Assembly (NCBI GenBank): GCA_900155495.1
Contig: FTLJ01001794.1
Coordinates: 1-11,284 of the forward strand
Reading direction: 5' to 3'
Source of the DNA: Porogramme epimiltina
Lineage: Eukaryota > Basidiomycota > Agaricomycetes > Polyporales > Polyporaceae
DNA length: 11,284 nucleotides
Under the pieces are notes generated by a model. The model was given only the letters and a program-made list of their open reading frames with translations. It was not told the DNA's origin and made no database searches. A program made the translations under genes and the position numbers. Shown here in pieces: positions 7,509 through 11,284 of the stretch. Position 1 is the first letter of the stretch; every line of letters starts with the position of its first letter.

Positions 7509-7541
7509 CTGATATGTGCCGAATAACAGCACACATCAGGG
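7509..7541 (-). repeat. Constant-loop hairpin 1
   Basis: CTGATATGTGC (7509-7519) pairs with GCACACATCAG (7529-7539) with one mismatch, around CGAATAACA, whose reverse complement is TGTTATTCG. Two further G-T pairs extend the stem. First and only minus-strand member of the hairpin group 7509-9286. Confidence 0.7.
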
Positions 7542-7957
7542 GGGAGAGGGTGGGGGGAAAGGGCGAGGTGTACTCACCGGGCTTGGGTGGGGTGTTGCTG
7601 GCGTTGAAGGGCTACGTTGGTGTCGTCAGTACAGCAAATGATGTAGCCCACAAATAAACTTACTTGTAGCTTGAAGACAGGGATGGACGTCGGGGGATAG
7701 CTAGAGGAGAGGCGGGAGGGAGGGAGGAAGCAGCAAGGACGATGAGAAAGACAGTGGAGAGGTGAGGTGGGAGGTGGGGACAGTTGGGTGGGCTAGGCGC
7801 TCGACGGACCAACCCAGACACAGTCTCGTGATAATGTTAAGTGCTCTTAGGGCAACACTCCCCAACTTCGGCAGTCGGCGAGGCCGGAACGGGACAGTGA
7901 TAGCTCGGGGAGTGAAGGGACTTATGTGGAGAGTCAATTGCACGTATAGTTGAGGGC
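7542..7957. other. GC-rich transition, purine-rich tract
   Basis: From about 7540 the sequence turns GC-rich. The plus strand at 7690-7790 is almost all purine and includes GGCGGGAGGGAGGGAGG (near 7711-7727), which could form a G-quadruplex. Open frames on both strands here give low-complexity translations. No gene called. Confidence 0.45.
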
Positions 7958-8121
7958 ATGCCGTTATACGGCAGAGCGGGGCGAGAGCATCGCCCGTCAA
8001 ATGTACATGCACACGTGACGGTCTGTAGAGCGCTAATGCTAGACGCGGCGCCCAAAATGGTATTGAGCGTGGTCGAAAAAAGTGCCACAGCCACTAAATC
8101 CAGGATCGCCGCCCAAACAGG
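7958..8121 (+). CDS. Possible 5' exon, 54 codons, unidentified
   Basis: The ATG at 7958 opens a frame of 54 codons plus 2 nt up to a good donor (CAGG|GTAAGC, intron from 8122); unspliced, it would stop at once (TAA). The last part (LDAAPKMVLSVVEKSATATK) looks protein-like. The ATG sits inside the palindrome TGCCGTTATACGGCA. No clear acceptor or partner exon was found. An 85-codon frame on the other strand (7837-8094) overlaps and is no better supported. Weak call. Confidence 0.2.
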
Positions 8122-8199
8122 GTAAGCCCAAGGTGCCCGTGCATGGCTATCTGGGCGTCCCGCTGCCAGACTCGGTCCCAGGACTTGATTCCCGTCGCC

Positions 8200-8480
8200 T
8201 CCCGCCCGCCGCCTGCCTCCTGCCTGACGCTCACACCCTCTCCGTCTTTCTCCCCATCATTGTTCTCCTCTCCCCCCGCCCACTCACCCTCCTCCCCGCC
8301 CACTCGCCCTCTCACCCTCTCAACATCTCGCATTCCCGACCTCCTCCCTGACAGCTCTTATGTACGTCCTTCTCGCCATTGCCAACCCCCCCGCACGATG
8401 CCCAGCATTATTCACAGGGCATTTCAACTCGTGCCCACAAGATTCCCTCCCCTCCCCTTCCCCCACCTTCTCCTTCGCGA
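8200..8480. repeat. Pyrimidine-rich low-complexity tract
   Basis: Long C/T-rich stretches on the plus strand, including the near-repeat CCCGCCCACTCACCCTC then CCCGCCCACTCGCCCTC (about 8276-8310). The long open frames over this tract on both strands are by-products of this composition. Confidence 0.6.
8397..8423 (+). repeat. Constant-loop hairpin 2
   Basis: Stem ATGCCCxG (8398-8405) with CxGGGCAT (8415-8422), one A-A mismatch, around the loop CATTATTCA (8406-8414). Confidence 0.55.
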
Positions 8481-8563
8481 CTCCCGTGCCCTCCATGTTC
8501 AACCAATGTCTGGCGTTATTCGCCAGGCATTCCAATACCGCTGGAGCGTGATCGAGATGACAG
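8398..8563 (+). CDS. Possible exon fragment with in-frame repeat
   Basis: In one frame MPSIIHRAFQ (8398-8427) is followed 36 codons later by MSGVIRQAFQ (8506-8535), with Pro-rich sequence between. The segment runs to a strong donor-like CAG|GTACGT (intron from 8564; a candidate acceptor TAG ends at 8639). The two repeats are also members of the constant-loop hairpin group, so the peptide similarity may be secondary to DNA structure. No family recognised. Confidence 0.2.
8505..8531 (+). repeat. Constant-loop hairpin 3
   Basis: AATGTCTGG (8505-8513) pairs with CCAGGCATT (8523-8531), with one T-G pair, around CGTTATTCG (8514-8522). The strongest stem of the group. Confidence 0.7.
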
Positions 8564-8673
8564 GTACGTCGACACTACTAATTACCACCAATACCATGCG
8601 TTCTGACAACGCTTGACCCCTCCCTCCCTCATCTCATAGTGCGAGCACTCTGGTGAGGTAGCGGGGAGGGGTT

Positions 8674-8853
8674 TTATCCCAGCTTCCTAGGATGCGCGCT
8701 GTTATTTGGCGCACACCCGCATCTCCTCGTCAAGCTTCGAAGCGTCACTAGACACTGGCCATCTCGACCCCACACCGCCCTCAGGTACACTCCGTGTCGA
8801 CGCGGAGGGACGTCAACAATAATTTCGTCTTTGTACCCAACTGCCACAATCAT
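8674..8853 (-). other. Inverted second copy of the DEIxVDxPPR segment
   Basis: On the minus strand a 59-codon frame opens with ATG (8853-8851) and reads MIVAVGYKDEIIVDVPPRRH then GVYLRAVWG, ending TAA (8676-8674). The part 8781-8830 is the inverted copy of 6981-7030, and weaker similarity continues on both sides (GTTGGGT before, GTGTACCTGA and G-rich sequence after). It lies directly 5' of the gene at 8865-11172 on the opposite strand. It could be a small gene, an exon, or a fragment of the same element. Confidence 0.4.
8693..8715 (+). repeat. Constant-loop hairpin 4
   Basis: TGCGCGC (8693-8699) and GCGCACA (8709-8715) pair with one mismatch around TGTTATTTG (8700-8708), one base off the group loop. 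Confidence 0.5.
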
Positions 8854-8864
8854 GTGGCAAGTAG

Positions 8865-8916
8865 GTGTACGACTTGGGCCGCACAGGAGGCTGGTTCAAT
8901 CAGCGCTCTGTGCCAG
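8865..8916 (+). CDS. First recognisable exon (GGWFNQRS)
   Basis: Follows a TAG acceptor (8862-8864), reads 17 codons ending RSVP, and stops at CAG|GTACGT in phase 1. The 60-nt intron 8917-8976 has branch site CTAAC and acceptor CACAG. A candidate upstream intron 8785-8864 (CAG|GTACAC...GTAG) would imply an earlier exon ending at 8784, but no phase-compatible open exon was found there. Confidence 0.45.
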
Positions 8917-8976
8917 GTACGTCCACTCGAGCCAGTGTGTACATCTCGCCCTCACTAACCCTACTACACCGCACAG

Positions 8977-9616
8977 TGGACTGCAACAACTGCTCTGCCC
9001 ATTATCCGTCCTCTGCATCCTACCGTCTGTCCTCTGTCGCCCTCCACGCATCGTTTGTCTACTCCCCTTGTCTGCCCTCCATCTGCATCTGCTCACATTC
9101 CACCAGCTTGTGTCAGCTCGTGTGGGCTCCCATCTCTCCCGTCGTGTTCTCTCTCTCTCACTCTTGCTCTCACTCTTGCTCTTGTTCCCGTTCCCGTTCC
9201 CGTTCTCGTTCCGGTCCGTGGGTGTATTACCATTGTTATTCAGTGGTAACACTCGAAGACAACTTACCACTGTTATTCGGTGGTAACACCTCAAGACAAC
9301 CATGCAAGCACCGCCCTCCATGCGTGTGTATGAACAAAGCTTTGCCCCCTGAACTAGTCTCATATGTGACTAGGTATCCCGAGCTTGATCCCTGACGGGT
9401 TCAAGCTCATCAATATGCCCAAGGAGTCCTCCTCATACCTCCCAACTATCTGGCATAGCAACTCCCACCCCCAGCTTACCAACCCCGATGTCTTTGTCCG
9501 CAACGTCTACATCTTTGTCTACGATCCAGATCCAGCGGTCATGGCAGCAAAATACTTCCATGTACAAGACAATGTGATGCTGCCCCCAGGAACTGATGAT
9601 AGCCTCTCCAACGCTA
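8977..9616 (+). CDS. Exon with CxxC, Ser/Arg tract and conserved core start
   Basis: Starts V-DCNNC, then passes through low complexity (SCSRSRSRSRSG, encoded by a GTTCCC repeat) and a 37-bp tandem duplication. The same frame gives ALPPELVSYVTRYPEL up to about 9387. From there the good reading is one base shifted: IPDGFKLINMPKESSSYLPT, then VFVRNVYIFVYDPDP, ending NA at donor CTA|GTAAGT. The intron is 9617-9694, with branch site CTGAC and acceptor GTGCAG; an earlier CAG at 9671-9673 would give a stop. Confidence 0.5.
9183..9215. repeat. GTTCCC hexamer repeat
   Basis: GTTCCC repeated from about 9184 to 9201, with degenerate GTTCTC and GTTCCG units after, preceded by CACTCTTGCTCT repeats (9159-9182). 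In the gene frame it encodes alternating Ser/Arg. Its length likely varies between strains. Confidence 0.75.
9224..9252 (+). repeat. Constant-loop hairpin 5
   Basis: GTATTACCAT (9224-9233) pairs with GTGGTAACAC (9243-9252), one mismatch and one T-G pair, around TGTTATTCA (9234-9242). Confidence 0.65.
9227..9300. repeat. 37-bp tandem duplication
   Basis: Units 9227-9263 and 9264-9300 abut exactly and differ at a handful of sites. Each unit is itself a constant-loop hairpin. Because 37 is not a multiple of three, gaining or losing a unit inside an exon would shift the frame. Confidence 0.85.
9264..9286 (+). repeat. Constant-loop hairpin 6
   Basis: TTACCAC (9264-9270) pairs perfectly with GTGGTAA (9280-9286) around TGTTATTCG (9271-9279), the same loop as hairpin 1 read on its strand. 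Confidence 0.7.
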
Positions 9617-9694
9617 GTAAGTCATACATTTATGTACTGTCTGTGCTATAAAAATCTCACTTTCTGTGTTCAGGATATCTCTGACTTGGTGCAG

Positions 9695-10335
9695 GTGAAG
9701 ACATATGCCAGGGGTGGATCACCTCTGAGTGAGTACTAACCAGTATTTGTTGTCGGTATCAGTATTGACATGTCACACATAGTACAACACTTCCGGAGGC
9801 GGCACAGGACGCTCTACTGGCTGCGCGCGACAGGGTCATAGGCAATGTGGAAGAATGCCGCCCATCCAAGCCCGTCACCATCGACGGAGACCCTACCAGC
9901 GGGACTCTGTTCGAGTGCGACAGGCATGCTATCAACCTCGCAAACGCCAGTCGGTGCTACACACTTGCTCAATCGTATCAACACGCAAAGAATCTCACAG
10001 GGCCGACCGCTGGTGCTAAGGCTGTCCTCATCCCACCCAATGAACATGACCACACCCCCGAGCGCGTCGAGAAGACCGAGCATCACGAAATTCGCGCACA
10101 ACTCATCAAGGTACGTTGTGTGTCGTCTTCACCAAGTTTTGTTCTCACCTCCATCTATAGGCTGTTGCTCCTGCGGCCATCGCTGCCCTCGAGAGTGGCC
10201 CTGAAGAAATCTCTAAAGCACTCAAGTTGCAAGCACAAGCCACATCCCTCCCCCCAGTTGGTTATGCTGGCAACTACGCCTTCCCAGCAATGCAGCTCAA
10301 CATCACGTCCACGAAAGAGGCAGACGAGAATGCTG
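9695..10335 (+). CDS. Central exons (9695-9728, 9783-10110, 10161-10335)
   Basis: The phases fit: S-EDICQGWITS-D, then TTLPEAAQDALLAARDRVIG through HEIRAQLIK, then AVAPAAIAALESGPEEISKA through MQLNITSTKEADENAG. Introns: 9729-9782 (GTGAGT...ATAG), 10111-10160 (GTACGT...ATAG), 10336-10388 (GTAAGC...GCAG). Mostly helical Ala/Leu/Glu-rich sequence leading into the catalytic part. No internal stop or frameshift. Confidence 0.65.
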
Positions 10336-10388
10336 GTAAGCTTGAACCCCACTACCTATATGTTGTTACTTACTTCTGTCCCATGCAG

Positions 10389-10868
10389 GCAACAATTTTA
10401 TGCGTGACCTCGGGCCTTTTGGGGAGATGCATGGGGACAACCACGACTGTCCGGGAGGATACACGTGTCTTCTTTCGCTCAGCAAACTGTCACCAATGGA
10501 CAGACCTGGGTATATAATGATTGGGGAGCTGGCTGTCGCCGTTGGTTAGTATTAGTATTAGTGTATCATGCTCGTTGTCTGACATTTGTATGATAGAATT
10601 AGACCCTTTTGTCTGTTGTATTTTTAGTGGTTTACATCTACATGGAGGATTCCCTCCTACCGCCGCCCCTGGTACTAAGCCCGACAAGTCCTCTTATCCG
10701 GAACCCGTGTCATACCAACCACATGGGAGCTTCGGCCTGAACCACAACTGCTAGAGCAGCGTCGTGCTGCCATTGCTGCCTGGACTGCACACACCAAGAA
10801 GTATAGTGCATCAATTCCCTATGTGGCCTTCAAACACCTGAACAACCCTGCCAGTGATGACTATGAAG
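10389..10868 (+). CDS. Catalytic-region exons (10389-10544, 10597-10868)
   Basis: The first exon holds MHGDNHDCPGGYTCLLSLSK; His at 10430 and Asp at 10436 form the HxD pair. Intron 10545-10596 (GTTAGT, branch CTGAC, ATAG) joins AVAV to ELDPFVCCIFSGLHLHGGFP, with candidate distal His at 10635 or 10641. After KPDKSSY (about 10697) the frame is lost; the reading resumes in another frame as VIPTTWELRPEPQLLEQRRA and SIPYVAFKHLNNPASDDYE up to 10868. Confidence 0.6.
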
Positions 10869-10924
10869 GCATGTTCAATCTGTCCACTTGTGCTGCAGCT
10901 GCTAATTGCCATATTTGTTAACAG
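10869..10924 (+). other. Predicted GC-AG intron
   Basis: GAAG|GCATGT donor, CTAAT branch-like site in GCTGCTAATTGCC, acceptor TTAACAG. Removing these 56 nt joins DDYE to DLAQHFARRSSK in phase 1; without it the frame hits TAA at 10919. Confidence 0.55.
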
Positions 10925-11172
10925 ATCTTGCTCAACACTTTGCTAGGCGCTCTTCAAAGCGCAGTCACTCTGCCCCTGCATCCACTCGCCGCAAGCTGAA
11001 AGGCAAACACAAGCGTCTCGCACTGCGTGTTGGCTCAGATGATGAGGTAGAAGATGCAATCTTTGGTGACATAACTCCCCTTGCCATGACAGACACGGAT
11101 GCACCCACTACTCCAAGACGGTCTCCACGCCACCTTACTACAGATGAACCTCAGCTAGATGTCATGCTGTAA
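10925..11172 (+). CDS. Last exon, basic C-terminal tail
   Basis: DLAQHFARRSSKRSHSAPAS, RRKLKGKHKRLALRVGSDDE, then an acidic and Thr/Pro-rich part with PRRSPRHL, ending DVML and TAA. Clusters of Arg/Lys suggest nuclear import or nucleic-acid contact. No AATAAA-type signal was noticed in the 112 bases that follow. Confidence 0.6.
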
Positions 11173-11214
11173 AATGCGCAAACTCAGGGGCTTGCTGGAG
11201 CTCTGATACAACAG

Positions 11215-11284
11215 ACCTGGACTCTGTGTTAAGCTGCTTTGCTACTACATGAAAAAGCGTACTCTGCTCACCTGGACTCTGTGT
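11215..11284. repeat. 15-bp direct repeat at right edge
   Basis: ACCTGGACTCTGTGT at 11215-11229 and again at 11270-11284, cut by the window end. The 40 bases between are unrelated to the 40 before. Could be a target duplication or the start of a longer repeat. Confidence 0.6.

Larger units (their letters stand above)
8865..11172 (+). pseudogene. 2OG-Fe(II) oxygenase-like gene, two frame breaks
   Basis: Exons: 8865-8916, 8977-9616, 9695-9728, 9783-10110, 10161-10335, 10389-10544, 10597-10868, 10925-11172. All introns are 50-78 nt with matching phases, and several have a visible CTGAC/CTAAC branch site. The product opens VYDLGRTGGWFNQRSVP, then DCNNC, a Ser/Arg low-complexity tract, PPELVSYVTRYPEL, DVFVRNVYIFVYDPDP, an Ala/Leu-rich helical middle, then HGDNHD and, 70 codons later, FSGLHLHGGFPP, as in HxD...H iron sites of the double-stranded beta-helix fold. 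The tail is basic (RRKLKGKHKR, PRRSPRHL), suggesting nuclear location. Such oxygenase-like genes, including TET/JBP relatives, are expanded in agaricomycetes near transposons; the exact subfamily is uncertain. The frame breaks near 9388 (+1) and about 10700. There is no ATG at the first exon (GTG at 8865; perhaps a mutated start or an earlier exon). Confidence 0.6.

Noticed and set aside
7837..8094. 85-codon minus-strand frame that could start with a signal-like segment
   Set aside because: The start MAVALFSTTLNTILGAAS is only weakly hydrophobic, the rest shows no domain, and a competing plus-strand frame exists. Evidence is too thin for a secreted-protein call.
8143..8616. 157-codon plus-strand open frame
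   Set aside because: Mostly Pro/Ser translation of the pyrimidine-rich tract; it runs through a likely splice donor at 8564. Only the 8398-8563 part is kept, as a weak exon candidate.
8896..9363. 155-codon minus-strand open frame
   Set aside because: It is the complement of the plus-strand exon and the GTTCCC repeat (GNGNGNKSKSESKSE-type translation). The plus strand has consistent splicing.
9617..9673. Shorter first-choice intron ending at TTCAG (9673)
   Set aside because: Joining there gives a stop codon within four codons. The next CAG (9694), with branch site CTGAC just before it, keeps the frame through two further exons.
1..11284. CRISPR array, rRNA or functional tRNA genes
   Set aside because: No regularly spaced repeats, no rRNA-like conserved stretches and no cloverleaf with intact stems were seen; splicing signals point to a eukaryote.

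Overview
The window looks like nuclear DNA of a filamentous fungus, most likely an agaricomycete (mushroom-type basidiomycete). The evidence is the only convincing gene, at the right end: many short exons separated by 50-80 nt introns with GTRNGT-like donors, CTNAY-type branch sites and YAG acceptors, and a product resembling the repeated 2-oxoglutarate/Fe(II) oxygenase-like (double-stranded beta-helix) families of agaricomycetes. The organism assignment is inference; no marker gene is present.

Left and centre (1 to about 7,500): AT-rich, gene-poor repeat land. It holds a large inverted repeat (124-432 with 649-958), a direct repeat pair (1054-1351, 2067-2340), a smaller inverted repeat (3403-3460 with 3631-3690), two tRNA-like sequences on the minus strand with box A/box B-like motifs and oligo-T ends (4562-4640, 5211-5290), a degenerate array (5868-6060), and a palindromic element (6843-7180). 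A degenerate module of about 60-70 bp, centred on ACCAAAT and an ATGTGAT/CACGTGAT-like core, recurs at six clear and three weaker places in both orientations. It links repeats that otherwise look unrelated. One 91-codon minus-strand frame (4687-4962) looks protein-like but is unidentified.

Transition (about 7,500 to 8,860): the DNA becomes GC-rich, with a purine-rich stretch followed by long pyrimidine-rich stretches. Scattered splice-donor-like AG|GTACGT sites and small open segments hint at gene debris or a 5' gene region that I cannot assemble. A sequence readable as DEIxVDxPPRxHGVYL occurs here on the minus strand and again, inverted, in the centre of the 6843-7180 palindrome. Six hairpins with different stems but an almost constant 9-nt loop (YGTTATTCR) lie between 7509 and 9286.

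Right (8,865-11,172): a multi-exon plus-strand gene. Its seven introns have phases that fit, and the reading frame joins almost throughout. The product has a Gly/Trp-rich start, a CxxC, a low-complexity Ser/Arg tract, a conserved middle, an HxD...H metal-site-like pair and a basic C-terminal tail. Two frame breaks (near 9388 and 10700) suggest a recently damaged gene or base-calling errors; the second falls where this fold usually carries its co-substrate-binding Arg. One intron (10869-10924) has a GC-AG border.
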